From Neobacillus niacini NBRC 15566 (GTDB lineage Bacteria; Bacillota; Bacilli; Bacillales; Cytobacillaceae): a stretch of 64,000 nucleotides of DNA. Position 1 is the first letter of the stretch. Each line of letters opens with the position of its first letter. The stretch covers positions 1-64,000 of the forward strand of contig NZ_BCVA01000028.1 in assembly GCF_001591505.1 (NCBI RefSeq), in the 5' to 3' direction. Positions 34,982 to 43,278 of the stretch are shown here, piece after piece. The notes beneath the pieces were generated by a model. The model worked only from the letters and a program-made list of their open reading frames with translations. It ran no database searches and had not been told where the DNA came from. Made by a program: the position numbers and the translations under genes.

Positions 34982-35011
34982 AACCCTCATACCAATTCTG
35001 ATATGAGGGTT
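34982..35011. terminator. Bidirectional terminator, Hsp20-like / SelW-like genes
   Basis: AACCCTCATA / TATGAGGGTT with a 10-nt loop between converging genes, T/A-rich on both sides. Confidence 0.88.
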
Positions 35012-35015
35012 AGTT

Positions 35016-35255
35016 TTATTTTTGTGAGATTTGATTTATGATATCATCCGTGTCAGGGAATACCCCAGTGTCTAATTTGGAATAGATTTTCTCCCCGTTG
35101 ACAGTTACCTCAAATGCTCCGCCTGAAACAGGAATTAATTCCATTTTTCCAATGGTACGATTAAAGTGCGTGAATAGTTCTTCCGCGAGACCCGCGGCTT
35201 TTGGTGCATAGTTTCACTGCATGCAGAATTCAACAATAACGTGATACTTGTTCAT
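35016..35255 (-). CDS. SelW-like (Rdx family) selenoprotein, CxxU
   Basis: Read through the TGA at 35214-35216 the frame gives 79 residues: MNKYHVIVEFCMQ-U-NYAPKAAGLAEELF, then IGKMELIPVSGGAFEVTVNG, and the end DTDDIINQISQK. The CxxU motif right after the first beta strand, followed by a helix and GGAFEVTVNGEKIYSK, is the Rdx fold of SelW/SelT/SelH. The family has thiol-redox roles; the partner is unknown. The ATG has GGAGTTAAG just upstream. An exact SECIS-like hairpin follows the UGA. Not found by standard ORF calling because the open frame before the TGA is only 13 codons. Confidence 0.92.
35183..35197 (-). promoter_or_regulatory. SECIS-like hairpin of the SelW-like gene
   Basis: In the transcript, CCGCG-GGUCU-CGCGG begins 16 nt after the UGA. 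The loop GGUCU is the same as the apical loop I recall for the E. coli fdhF SECIS. Confidence 0.82.
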
Positions 35256-35408
35256 CTTAACTCCTCCATTACCTGTAAATCTAATTTCAAACATCACTAT
35301 AGTAAAAACATTTTAACGCAGTGCTATTTGTCGTGCAAATCTTTTGCTTTAACATAGTGTGTGCATTTTTTTTGGAAACAGTTATACTAAATGAATGGAG
35401 GTGGAAAA

Positions 35409-36461
35409 ATGAGTGAGCAAGAGAAAATACGCCTAACCTCTTTATCAACAAAAGCGGGCTGAGGCTGTAAAATTGGTCCTGAGGACCTGGCGCAAGTTTT
35501 GCGTCATTTACCAAAGCAAGAACCTGTTCCAGAATTATTAGTGGGACATGAAACTTCTGATGATGCAGGTGTGTATCAGTTAACGGACTCGATTGCTCTT
35601 ATTCAGACAGTCGATTACTTTACACCAATTGTGGACGACCCATATATGTTTGGCCAGATTACTGCTGCAAACGCACTAAGTGATGTATATGCAATGGGTG
35701 GCGAACCGAAAACAGTCTTAAATATTGTCGGTTACCCTATTAAAAAACTTGGTGCTGAAATGCTTTCTGATATATTGCGCGGTGCAGCGGATAAAGTAAA
35801 GGAAGCGGGTGCCTTAACGGTCGGAGGTCATTCGATTGATGACCAAGAGCCAAAATTTGGTCTATCTGTAACGGGAATTGTTCATCCTGAAAAGGTGTGG
35901 AAGAACGTTGGAGCTAAGCCTGGCGATGTGTTAGTTTTAACAAAACCAATTGGTGTGGGAATCATCACTACCGGGATTAAGCGGAGCGTGGTAACACCAG
36001 AGCAAGAACAAATTGTTACAGATACCATGGCAGAGTTAAATAAAACAGCTGCAAACATTTTAACGAACTATCATCCTCATGCTGTAACGGACGTAACTGG
36101 ATTTGGGTTGTTGGGACACAGCAGTGAGATGGCACGCGGCAGTGACGTGAGTTTTGAAATCTTCTATTCAAAGGTTCCGATTCTGGATGGTGCGCTGGAG
36201 TTAGCTAGGGATGGAGTGGTTCCAGGAGGATCAAAATCGAATCATAAATGGATCCTTGGAGATGTCGAGTATGAGGACCTGTCCCCCGAGGAACAGTTAG
36301 TCCTATGTGACGCGATTACTTCTGGCGGCCTTCTAGTTTCCATTAGTGAAGAAGAAGCTATTCAATATGTGGACAACCTGCACGCAGCCGGTAAACACCA
36401 TGCTGCGATTGTTGGAAGGGTTACGGAAAAGAAAGAGAAATTAATTTATGCACAAAGATAA
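35409..36461 (+). CDS. selD: Selenide, water dikinase containing selenocysteine (Sec18)
   Basis: The enzyme makes selenophosphate from selenide and ATP. The true start is the ATG at 35409 (GGAGGTGG upstream), and the frame reads through a TGA at 35460-35462 to give 350 residues. The N-terminus is MSEQEKIRLTSLSTKAG-U-GCKIGPEDL, placing Sec at the catalytic Cys17 site of E. coli SelD, followed by the essential Lys. Other motifs: DDAGVYQLTDSIALIQTVDYFTP, ANALSDVYAMGG, VTDVTGFGLLGH. Calling the start at 35499 would remove the catalytic loop. Self-containing Sec-SelD is known in several bacteria. Confidence 0.96.
35475..35487 (+). promoter_or_regulatory. SECIS-like hairpin of selD
   Basis: GGUCC-UGA-GGACC starts 12 nt after the Sec UGA; the perfect 5-bp stem has G at loop position 2. 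Confidence 0.72.
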
Positions 36462-36491
36462 CAGCGTGGCTTGGGCTACGCTGTTTTTTTG
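36461..36491 (+). terminator. selD terminator
   Basis: ACAGCGT / ACGCTGT with an inner GC pair set, then T7. Confidence 0.85.
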
Positions 36492-36509
36492 TGTACCCTC
36501 ATCAAAACG

Positions 36510-36675
36510 AGTACAGTTTTTATTTGAAAGTGTACAGATTTTACGAAAAACCGTACAGTTTATACAAAGAACCATACAGTTCAAACAAAAAAGTATACAG
36601 TTTATACAAAGAACCATACAGTTCAAACAAAAAAGTATACAGTTTATACAAAATACCGTACAGCTTCTACAATTC
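36510..36675. repeat. Degenerate tandem repeat, core GTACAGTTTATACAAA (family B)
   Basis: About eight imperfect units of 20-22 nt, each with (G/A)TACAG followed by an A-rich half. Two types of unit alternate (TACAGTTTATACAAAGAAC and TACAGTTCAAACAAAAAA), giving a near-perfect 42-nt higher-order repeat at about 36563-36645. The spacing near a multiple of three leaves frames open on both strands, including one with many Cys; these are not genes. Confidence 0.85.
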
Positions 36676-36688
36676 AGCCGAAAACAAA

Positions 36689-36718
36689 ATAGATGACCCA
36701 ATCATTCAGGTCATCTAT
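36689..36718 (-). terminator. kbl-tdh operon terminator
   Basis: ATAGATGACC / GGTCATCTAT with a 10-nt loop and a T-rich tail on the minus strand. Confidence 0.88.
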
Positions 36719-36729
36719 CTAAATCGTGA

Positions 36730-37704
36730 TTAAATTCCACTCGCTTTTGTTTTGTTCATGGTCAGTTTATAGGTTAATTTATTTATCATATCTTCCGTCA
36801 TTTTCGCTAAGTCATATTCATATTTGAAGCCCCACTCTTCTTCTGCGGCAATCGCATCAATGGAATTTGGCCAGCTGTCGGCAATTCTTTGGCGGACAGG
36901 ATCTACTTGATAAGTGAGTTTAAATCCTGGGATATGTTTCTTAATCTCATTTGCGATTTCTTCTGGATCAAAGCTCATTGCCGTAACATTGAAAGAGTTA
37001 CGGTGTTTAAGTCTGCAAGGGTCTGCCTCCATCAAGTCGATAATGGCATTAAGGGCGTCAGGCATATACATCATATCCATATACGTACCTTTATCAATGT
37101 AAGATGTATAGCTTCCATTTTTAATGGCTTCATAGTAGATTTCTACAGCGTAGTCCGTCGTTCCACCACCTGGCAGTGCTACATATGAAATTAAGCCTGG
37201 GAATCGAAGTCCCCTCGTGTCGACTCCAAATTTATGATAATAGTAATCGCCTAAAAGCTCGCCAGCTACCTTGTTAACGCCATACATAGTCGTGGGGCGC
37301 ATGATGGTATCCTGTGGTGTGCTGTCTTTTGGTGTAGACGGTCCAAATGCACCGATCGAACTTGGAGTGAAAAATTGTGCATTTAACTCTCTCGCTGTTT
37401 CTAATGCATTCATCAAACCGCCCATATTTAAATTCCAAGCTAAGACGGGTTTCGCCTCTGCTGTGGCCGATAATAATGCTGCCAAGTGCATGATGGTATC
37501 AACCTTATATTTTTTCGCGATTTCGCCCATCTTGTTTAAATCGGTAACATCTAAGACTTCAAACGGGCCGCTCTGAGCAGCTTCACTGTCATTCTTTCTT
37601 ATATCCGTAGCAATTACATTATCAGACCCATACGTTTCTCTTAATTTCATGGTAAGCTCAGAACCGATCTGTCCAAGTGCACCCGTAATTAAAATTCGTT
37701 TCAT
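36730..37704 (-). CDS. tdh: L-threonine 3-dehydrogenase, short-chain (epimerase-like) type
   Basis: A 324-residue extended SDR. It has RILITGALGQIGSELT at the N-terminus, DTIMHLAALLSATAE near residue 70, TPSSIGAFGP near 113, and the catalytic YGVNK near 141. The match is to SDR-type threonine dehydrogenases, which oxidise L-threonine to 2-amino-3-ketobutyrate. The next upstream gene is kbl, which cleaves that product, so the two steps are encoded together. AGGAGG is 10 nt before the ATG. A zinc-type Tdh is excluded by the sequence. Confidence 0.9.
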   Translation of the reverse strand: MKRILITGALGQIGSELTMKLRETYGSDNVIATDIRKNDSEAAQSGPFEVLDVTDLNKMGEIAKKYKVDTIMHLAALLSATAEAKPVLAWNLNMGGLMNALETARELNAQFFTPSSIGAFGPSTPKDSTPQDTIMRPTTMYGVNKVAGELLGDYYYHKFGVDTRGLRFPGLISYVALPGGGTTDYAVEIYYEAIKNGSYTSYIDKGTYMDMMYMPDALNAIIDLMEADPCRLKHRNSFNVTAMSFDPEEIANEIKKHIPGFKLTYQVDPVRQRIADSWPNSIDAIAAEEEWGFKYEYDLAKMTEDMINKLTYKLTMNKTKASGI

Positions 37705-37748
37705 TCTTCTCCATCCTCCTCACTAATTGTGTATTGAAGGGTTTCTAA

Positions 37749-38939
37749 TTAAATAATGCTCATTCCCTTACCGACTTTCTCATAAATAGAAATGGCTTGA
37801 TCAAGCATTTCTTTGGTATGTGCAGCAGTCGGCATGTTGCGAACGCGCCCTGTTCCTTTAGGAACGGTTGGGAATACAATGGCTTTTGCATAGACTCCCT
37901 CTTCATTTAAACGTTTACTAAATTGCTGTGTAAGAGTCTCGTCGCCAATAATACATGGAGTAATCGGTGTTTCACTGTTTCCAATATTAAAGCCTAGTTG
38001 CTTTAATCCTTTTTTGAGGTAATCTCCATTTTCCCAAAGCTTTTTGTTAAGTTCAGTGCTTTCCGTTAAAATCTCAATGGATCTCTTGCTGGCCGCTACG
38101 TCCGCCGGTGTGAGTGATGTAGAGAACAAGAACGGACGACTTCTTACCTTTAGCCAATCAATTAAATTCTTCTTTCCTGCTACATATCCACCTACTACAC
38201 CAATCGCTTTTGATAAGGTCCCAATTTGAAAATCAATTTTATCAGACAAGCCGAAATGCTTAACTGTACCAGCACCATCACCGAGAACACCAGATCCATG
38301 TGCATCATCTACATATGTAATTAGGTCGAATTCTTCAGCAATTTTTACGATTTCTGGTAATAATGCAATGTCCCCATCCATTGAGAATACACCATCCGTA
38401 ATAACCATAATTTTATTGTATTGACCAGAATCTTTCGCTTCCTTTGCCTTTTTTCGCAGATCTTCCATATCGGAATGATTTACACGAATAATCTTTGCTT
38501 TCGATAACCGGCAGCCGTCAATAATAGAAGCGTGGTTTAATTCGTCAGATAAAATGGCGTCATTTTTATCCATTACCGCCGAAATCGCTGCCATATTACA
38601 ATTGAAACCGGATTGATACGCGATTGCGGCTTCTGTATGTTTAAATTCTGCTAATTTTTCTTCTAGTTCAACATGAAGCTTTAATGTTCCGTTTATCGTG
38701 CGAACTGCTCCAGCACCTACCCCAAAAGTTTCGATTGCCTCTGCAGCTGCTTGCTTTAAGCGTTCATCAGTGGCTAACCCTAAATAGTTATTGGAAGAAA
38801 GATTAACCAACTGCTTTCCATTTATTGTAATCATCGGACCATTTGGACTTTCTAATGGATCGATAACATTGTATAGACCTTTACCTTTTAAATCTTCTAG
38901 ATTTTCGTTCAAAAATTGCTCCAAGATAGTACTGGACAC
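37749..38939 (-). CDS. kbl: Glycine C-acetyltransferase (2-amino-3-ketobutyrate CoA ligase)
   Basis: A 396-residue PLP-dependent alpha-oxoamine synthase. Seen are NLSSNNYLGLATDERL (about 46-61), YQSGFNCNMAAI (about 109), DELNHASIIDGCRLS (about 131), VDDAHGSGVLGDGAG (about 208) and the PLP lysine in GTLSKAIGVVGGY (about 243). It splits 2-amino-3-ketobutyrate with CoA into glycine and acetyl-CoA. The pairing with tdh 44 nt downstream decides for Kbl over BioF. The start is GTG with AAGGGGG 8 nt upstream. Confidence 0.92.
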   Translation of the reverse strand: MSSTILEQFLNENLEDLKGKGLYNVIDPLESPNGPMITINGKQLVNLSSNNYLGLATDERLKQAAAEAIETFGVGAGAVRTINGTLKLHVELEEKLAEFKHTEAAIAYQSGFNCNMAAISAVMDKNDAILSDELNHASIIDGCRLSKAKIIRVNHSDMEDLRKKAKEAKDSGQYNKIMVITDGVFSMDGDIALLPEIVKIAEEFDLITYVDDAHGSGVLGDGAGTVKHFGLSDKIDFQIGTLSKAIGVVGGYVAGKKNLIDWLKVRSRPFLFSTSLTPADVAASKRSIEILTESTELNKKLWENGDYLKKGLKQLGFNIGNSETPITPCIIGDETLTQQFSKRLNEEGVYAKAIVFPTVPKGTGRVRNMPTAAHTKEMLDQAISIYEKVGKGMSII

Positions 38940-39205
38940 ATTTATTCCCCCTTATTGTCACTATTAGAAAAACATTTGTCCGCCTCAGACGGACACTTGA
39001 ATATTAGAAGAATGCCTACATGAAAGGATTTCTTTAATATACTTTATCACATTTTTTTGGATTTGTTCATACCTAGTGGACATTTGTTATAAAAAATTTT
39101 GCATTTTTTAGTTTATCCATTAAGAAAGCAGGATATTTTTTAAAAGAAGCAAAAAAGGTATAATGGATACCATACTTTGTTGAGGAAACAGAAAGGATGT
39201 AACAC

Positions 39206-39496
39206 GTGGAGTCAATTTCATCACTACTATACACCATTATGGTTGGCGGTCTATTTGTCTTTATTTTTATTTACCTTTATGATTGGCTTTTTGGGGAAAA
39301 ACAAGATAAACAAATACGTAAGATTCACAAATACTATCGAAATGAAACCGTCCAAAAGGTCGAAATGCTGGAGCACCAGCCTAAAAAATTCACTCTGTAT
39401 CAAGTAAAAACGACTAAGGAAACGAGACGAGTCAAAATTAAGCCTGGCTATAAAGTCGTTAAAATGGTGCCAAAGAAAAAAGAACCTTCCCGATAA
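39206..39496 (+). CDS. Small membrane protein with a basic tail
   Basis: A 96-residue protein from a GTG start (AAAGGATG 6 nt upstream). A single N-terminal membrane helix (about 6-28, TIMVGGLFVFIFIYLYDWLF) is followed by a strongly basic cytoplasmic tail with KVEMLEHQPKKFTLYQVKTT and KPGYKVVKMVPKKKEPSR. I do not recognise it beyond a Bacillus-type small membrane protein. It has its own terminator. Confidence 0.65.
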   Translation: MESISSLLYTIMVGGLFVFIFIYLYDWLFGEKQDKQIRKIHKYYRNETVQKVEMLEHQPKKFTLYQVKTTKETRRVKIKPGYKVVKMVPKKKEPSR

Positions 39497-39509
39497 TGGG
39501 AAGGTTTCC
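39483..39509 (+). terminator. Terminator of the small membrane protein gene
   Basis: AACCTTCCC / GGGAAGGTT over the stop codon, then TT; the T run is short. Confidence 0.75.
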
Positions 39510-39629
39510 GTTTTTAAGTACTTTTATTGTGGGGTTTTGTATAAATAAGGTAATAAAGAATTCGCCAATAACAATGACGAGTTAGTCCATATAGTTAAGT
39601 TGTCTTGTCCTTAATCGAGTAACTAGCAA

Positions 39630-39860
39630 AAGAAAATTATCGGAGATTTTCCGGTTAGATGCAAAATAAAGCTCTTTTCGGGGTAAATAAGGGGGGATTT
39701 TCCGCTTAATCAAAGGAAAATCCCCTCCTTATTGAATATTTCGAGTGACTAGACGGAATTCCTCCATCTATTTAAGCCTTTTTTAATACTTTTGATTAAT
39801 TAAGCGGAATTCTTCCACCTATTTTTCCCCTCAGTTACTTAACAGAATCCCGCAACCCTA
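39630..39860. repeat. Dispersed inverted and direct repeat, core AAGCGGAATTCTTCC (family C)
   Basis: Four copies of a roughly 22-nt motif lie in a 410-bp gene-free gap. Two read forward (ACGGAATTCCTCCATCTATTT near 39755 and AAGCGGAATTCTTCCACCTA near 39803). Two read in reverse (GGGGATTTTCCGCTTAAT near 39693 and GAGATTTTCCGGTTAG near 39643). GGGGATTTTCC is also met by GGAAAATCCCC at about 39715, giving a local hairpin. No coding frame is seen in 39510-39907. Confidence 0.7.
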
Positions 39861-39909
39861 TAAATGCGGACCCGGAACCGTACCCTGCTAGATAGTAGGA
39901 TAAGTTCTG

Positions 39910-40908
39910 TTATTTAACTGTTAACCTGCTCACTTTTGCAGCGGTTTGGTTTACTTTTTTGAGGGCTTCTTGATATTCTCCTTCTAATCGTTCAATGATT
40001 TCTGAAGCGGTTTCAATTTTATCAATGGCACCTACACCATGCCCTGCACTCCAGATATCACGCCACGCTTTGGCTTCTGGTTTACCGTGCATATTATCAA
40101 AATCAACTTTTTCTTTTTTAACCAACTGAGCGGGATCAAGTCCTGCTTTTTGGATACTCGGTATAAGCATATTTGCCCTGACACCAGAAAATGCATCGGT
40201 TAGGATGATATCCTCCTGACTTGAATTCACCAGCATTTCACGATACTCATCATTTGCCATACTTTCTGTCGCAACAATAAAACGTGTACCCATATAAGCT
40301 AAGTCAGCACCAGCCGCCTGTGCAGCTAATATCCCCTTCCCCGTTGAAATCGCACCAGCAAGGACAATAATCCCATCCCAAAAAGTACGGACCATATCGA
40401 CAAAGGCAAAGCTATTAATTTGACCTGCGTGGCCGCCAGCACCGCTTGCTACTAAAATGAGTCCGTCAACACCGGTTTCTGCAGCCTTACGGGCAAACTT
40501 TAAGTCGCTGACATCTGAGAATACTAATCCACCATACTCGTGAACAATGTCTACTACGTGTTTTGGACTGCCTAACGAAGTTATGACCAATTGCGGCTTA
40601 TGTTTTTTGATTAACTCCAATTCGTCTAGCAGACGGCTATAGGTGCTATGTACAACCATATTCATTGCCCAGGGAGCAATTTTTCGGTCAGGCTCCGCTG
40701 CTCTTACTTTTTCTAGTTCTTCATTTAATTGACCCATCCATTGATCAAGCAGCTCAATCGGTCTTGCATTTGGAGCTGGGAATGACCCAATAACACCATT
40801 TAAGCAGCAATTTTTCACTAGTTCCGGACCGGACACTAAAAACATAGGTGCAGAAATAACAGGCAGCCTTAGTTGGTTCCACCAATTTTCAGGAATTGTT
40901 TTTTGCAT
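39910..40908 (-). CDS. Nitronate monooxygenase / 2-nitropropane dioxygenase family
   Basis: A 332-residue FMN-dependent TIM barrel from the ATG at 40908 (AAAGGAGAG 6 nt upstream; an in-frame TTG lies 6 nt earlier). Motifs are LPVISAPMFLVSGPELVKNCCLNGVIGSFPA at the N-terminus, LILVASGAGGHAG (about 150), AGAISTGKGILAAQAAGADLAYMGTRFI (about 185-212) and SAGHGVGAID near the end. Such enzymes oxidise alkyl nitronates or act as enoyl reductases; the true substrate is not clear. It stands alone downstream of the repeat block. Confidence 0.88.
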   Translation of the reverse strand: MQKTIPENWWNQLRLPVISAPMFLVSGPELVKNCCLNGVIGSFPAPNARPIELLDQWMGQLNEELEKVRAAEPDRKIAPWAMNMVVHSTYSRLLDELELIKKHKPQLVITSLGSPKHVVDIVHEYGGLVFSDVSDLKFARKAAETGVDGLILVASGAGGHAGQINSFAFVDMVRTFWDGIIVLAGAISTGKGILAAQAAGADLAYMGTRFIVATESMANDEYREMLVNSSQEDIILTDAFSGVRANMLIPSIQKAGLDPAQLVKKEKVDFDNMHGKPEAKAWRDIWSAGHGVGAIDKIETASEIIERLEGEYQEALKKVNQTAAKVSRLTVK

Positions 40909-41087
40909 GGTCAACTCTCCTTTGGTTTAGAATTTTCTGAATAAATTTCCTATTCTTATAGTAACGGAAAATGAATACTTATTCAATCGCAGAGTGAGTC
41001 CTTTTAGAATAAAGAATAAAGCGCTTTCCTTAGACGAACAATGCACCTTTAAAAAATACTATCGTTCGTCTTTTGATAAAAAAACAA

Positions 41088-41115
41088 TTGCTATCCATTT
41101 TCACCATGTTATAAT
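41088..41115 (+). promoter_or_regulatory. xpt-pbuX promoter
   Basis: TTGCTA (41088-41093), 16 nt, TATAAT (41110-41115), about 20 nt before the riboswitch. Confidence 0.65.
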
Positions 41116-41136
41116 GAGGATAAATTTATAAGGTTT

Positions 41137-41207
41137 CACTCATATAATCGCAGGGATATGGCCTGCAAGTTTCTACCGGATTGCCGTTAACAATCCGACT
41201 ATGAGTG
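41137..41207 (+). ncRNA. Guanine riboswitch (purine aptamer)
   Basis: The P1 stem CACTCAT (41137-41143) / ATGAGTG (41201-41207) encloses the conserved TATAATC, P2 (GCAGG/CCTGC), TTTCTACC and P3 (GGATTG/CAATCC) with their loops. The base before TATG in GACTATG is C (C74), which pairs with guanine or hypoxanthine rather than adenine. It senses guanine and shuts the operon through the terminator at 41253. Confidence 0.95.
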
Positions 41208-41252
41208 GGTAATGTTTATGACGTTATTTTGCGTCCATACATTTGGTTAATA

Positions 41253-41310
41253 AGCCCAAATGTCATTGCCTCACTCAAATTTGATGTGAGCAATGGCGTT
41301 TGGGCTTTTT
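41253..41310 (+). terminator. Riboswitch-controlled terminator of xpt-pbuX
   Basis: AAGCCCAAATG...CATTGC pairs with GCAATG...TTTGGGCTT, then a T run; it lies between the aptamer and the xpt start. Confidence 0.92.
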
Positions 41311-41332
41311 ATTTTTTCATAGGGGGATAAAC

Positions 41333-41926
41333 ATGAAATTACTAGAAGAAAAAATTCAAAAAGATGGCAGAGTTCTTAATGACAATGTATTAAAGGTGGA
41401 TTCGTTTTTAAATCACCAAATTGATCCTCAATTAATGAATGAGCTTGGAAAAGAATTTGCACAGCGATTTGCAGCTGAAGGAATTACGAAGATTGTTACG
41501 ATTGAGTCTTCTGGGATTGCTCCTGCTGTGATGGCTGGTTTATATATGAATGTTCCAGTTGTTTTCGCGAGAAAGAGAAAATCAGTTACGTTAACAGATG
41601 ATCTTCTGACAGCAAGTGTCTATTCTTTTACAAAAAAAGAAACAAATGAACTTGCAATTGCAGGCAAATTTTTAAATGATAACGATAAAGTTCTTATTAT
41701 TGATGACTTTTTAGCTAACGGTCAGGCCGCTCTCGCATTAGTGGAAATGGTGGAGCAGGCTGATGCCTCCGTAGCTGGAATTGGTATCGTGATTGAAAAA
41801 TCATTCCAGCCTGGGGCTCAGAAATTGAAGGATAAAGGATTACGAGTTGAGTCATTAGCTAGAGTAGCCTCTCTTTCAAATGGAGAAGTAACATTTATTA
41901 CGGAAAAAATGGAGGAATTAGTCTAA
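41333..41926 (+). CDS. xpt: Xanthine phosphoribosyltransferase
   Basis: A 197-residue PRTase converting xanthine and PRPP to XMP in purine salvage. The PRPP-binding motif KVLIIDDFLANGQAA is near residue 123, and IVTIESSGIAPAVMAGLYM near 50 and FARKRKS near 76 fit Xpt. The ATG at 41333 follows AGGGGGA at 6-7 nt; the 11 open codons before it fall in the terminator. The stop TAA overlaps the pbuX ATG by one base. Controlled by the guanine riboswitch. Confidence 0.96.
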   Translation: MKLLEEKIQKDGRVLNDNVLKVDSFLNHQIDPQLMNELGKEFAQRFAAEGITKIVTIESSGIAPAVMAGLYMNVPVVFARKRKSVTLTDDLLTASVYSFTKKETNELAIAGKFLNDNDKVLIIDDFLANGQAALALVEMVEQADASVAGIGIVIEKSFQPGAQKLKDKGLRVESLARVASLSNGEVTFITEKMEELV

Positions 41927-43236
41927 TGAAACAAAATCCATTCAAGATTGCCTCGTTAGGTATTCAACATGTATTAGCTATGTATGCGGGAGCGGTCATC
42001 GTCCCTCTTATCGTCGGCGGTGCCTTAAACCTTACTGGAGAGCAATTAACCTATTTAGTTTCAATTGATATCTTAATGTGCGGAATCGCGACAATCTTAC
42101 AAGTTTGGCAAAACCGCTTCTTCGGAATTGGTTTGCCGATCGTTCTTGGTTGTACCTTTACTGCTGTGGGTCCGATGATTGCCATTGGCGGTGAGTACGG
42201 TGTTTCAGCTATCTATGGTTCCATTCTAGTCTCGGGTTTAATTGTTGTTGTCATTGCCAAGTTCTTTAGTAAGTTAATTAAATTCTTTCCTCCTGTCGTT
42301 ACAGGATCTGTGGTTACGATTATTGGTATTACGCTCATTCCAGTTGCAATGAACAATATTGCAGGCGGACAAGGCAGCCCTGATTTTGGCTCCCTCTCAA
42401 ATATCAGCCTTGCATTTGGTACACTGCTATTCATCATTCTTCTTTATCGTTTCACAAAAGGATTTATTCGTTCTGTTGCGATTCTCCTAGGTCTTGCTGC
42501 GGGGACAATTGTCGCTGCAATAATGGGTAAGGTAAACTTTACAGCCGTTGGGGAGGCTTCATGGTTCCATATGGTAAAGCCATTTTACTTTGGTACCCCT
42601 ACTTTTGAATGGACGCCAATCATTACAATGACACTTGTTGCGATTGTTAGTTTGGTTGAATCAACGGGGGTTTATTTTGCACTGAGTGATATCACTGGAA
42701 GAAAGCTGAAGGAAAGCGATTTAGCAAAAGGTTATCGCGCAGAAGGACTTGCAATTATGTTAGGTGCATTATTTAATGCATTCCCTTATACTACTTACTC
42801 ACAAAACGTGGGGTTATTGCAGTTAACAGGTGTTAAGACTAAAAATGTAATCTATACCATGGGTACAATGTTAGTAATCTTGGGGTTCGTTCCTAAAATC
42901 GGTGCATTAACAACGGTTATACCAACCTCTGTTCTAGGCGGTGCTATGGTGGCCATGTTTGGAATGGTTATTGCATATGGTATTAAAATGTTAAGTAAAG
43001 TAGAATTTGCTTCACAGGAAAACCTCTTGATCATTGCTTGTTCAGTGGGAATGGGCCTTGGTGTTACCGCGGTGCCGGACCTTTTTGGGCAGCTTCCTGA
43101 AAGTGTAAAAATCTTAACGAACAATGGAATTGTTGCTGGAAGCTTAACGGCTATTTTCTTAAACATTGTATTTAATGTGGCTAGAACTTCGAAGCAAAGT
43201 CAAACATCAAATTCAAGCAGTCAAGGTGCTGCTTAA
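41926..43236 (+). CDS. pbuX: Xanthine permease
   Basis: A 436-residue NCS2 nucleobase-cation symporter with 14 membrane segments expected. It starts MKQNPFKIASLGIQHVLAMYAGAVIVPLIVGGAL and has the family signatures QNVGLLQLTGVKTKNV (about 290) and VVESTG-like SLVESTGVYFALSDITG (about 243). It imports xanthine for Xpt, and the two genes are translationally coupled (TAATG). A Ser-rich tail ends the protein. Confidence 0.95.
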   Translation: MKQNPFKIASLGIQHVLAMYAGAVIVPLIVGGALNLTGEQLTYLVSIDILMCGIATILQVWQNRFFGIGLPIVLGCTFTAVGPMIAIGGEYGVSAIYGSILVSGLIVVVIAKFFSKLIKFFPPVVTGSVVTIIGITLIPVAMNNIAGGQGSPDFGSLSNISLAFGTLLFIILLYRFTKGFIRSVAILLGLAAGTIVAAIMGKVNFTAVGEASWFHMVKPFYFGTPTFEWTPIITMTLVAIVSLVESTGVYFALSDITGRKLKESDLAKGYRAEGLAIMLGALFNAFPYTTYSQNVGLLQLTGVKTKNVIYTMGTMLVILGFVPKIGALTTVIPTSVLGGAMVAMFGMVIAYGIKMLSKVEFASQENLLIIACSVGMGLGVTAVPDLFGQLPESVKILTNNGIVAGSLTAIFLNIVFNVARTSKQSQTSNSSSQGAA

Positions 43237-43246
43237 TAGTATTTAA

Positions 43247-43278
43247 AAAAAGCTGCCAGATTCAATGGCAGCTTTTTT
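43247..43278. terminator. Bidirectional terminator pbuX / gerC-like gene
   Basis: AAAAAGCTGCCA / TGGCAGCTTTTT between converging genes. Confidence 0.92.

Noticed and set aside
35499..36461. SelD starting at 35499
   Set aside because: No good ribosome site and loss of the catalytic loop; the frame upstream of the UGA fits SelD from 35409.
36441..36733. Open frames on both strands over the family B repeat, one coding many Cys
   Set aside because: The near-21-nt period keeps all frames open. No ribosome site, and the frames overlap the selD end and two terminators.
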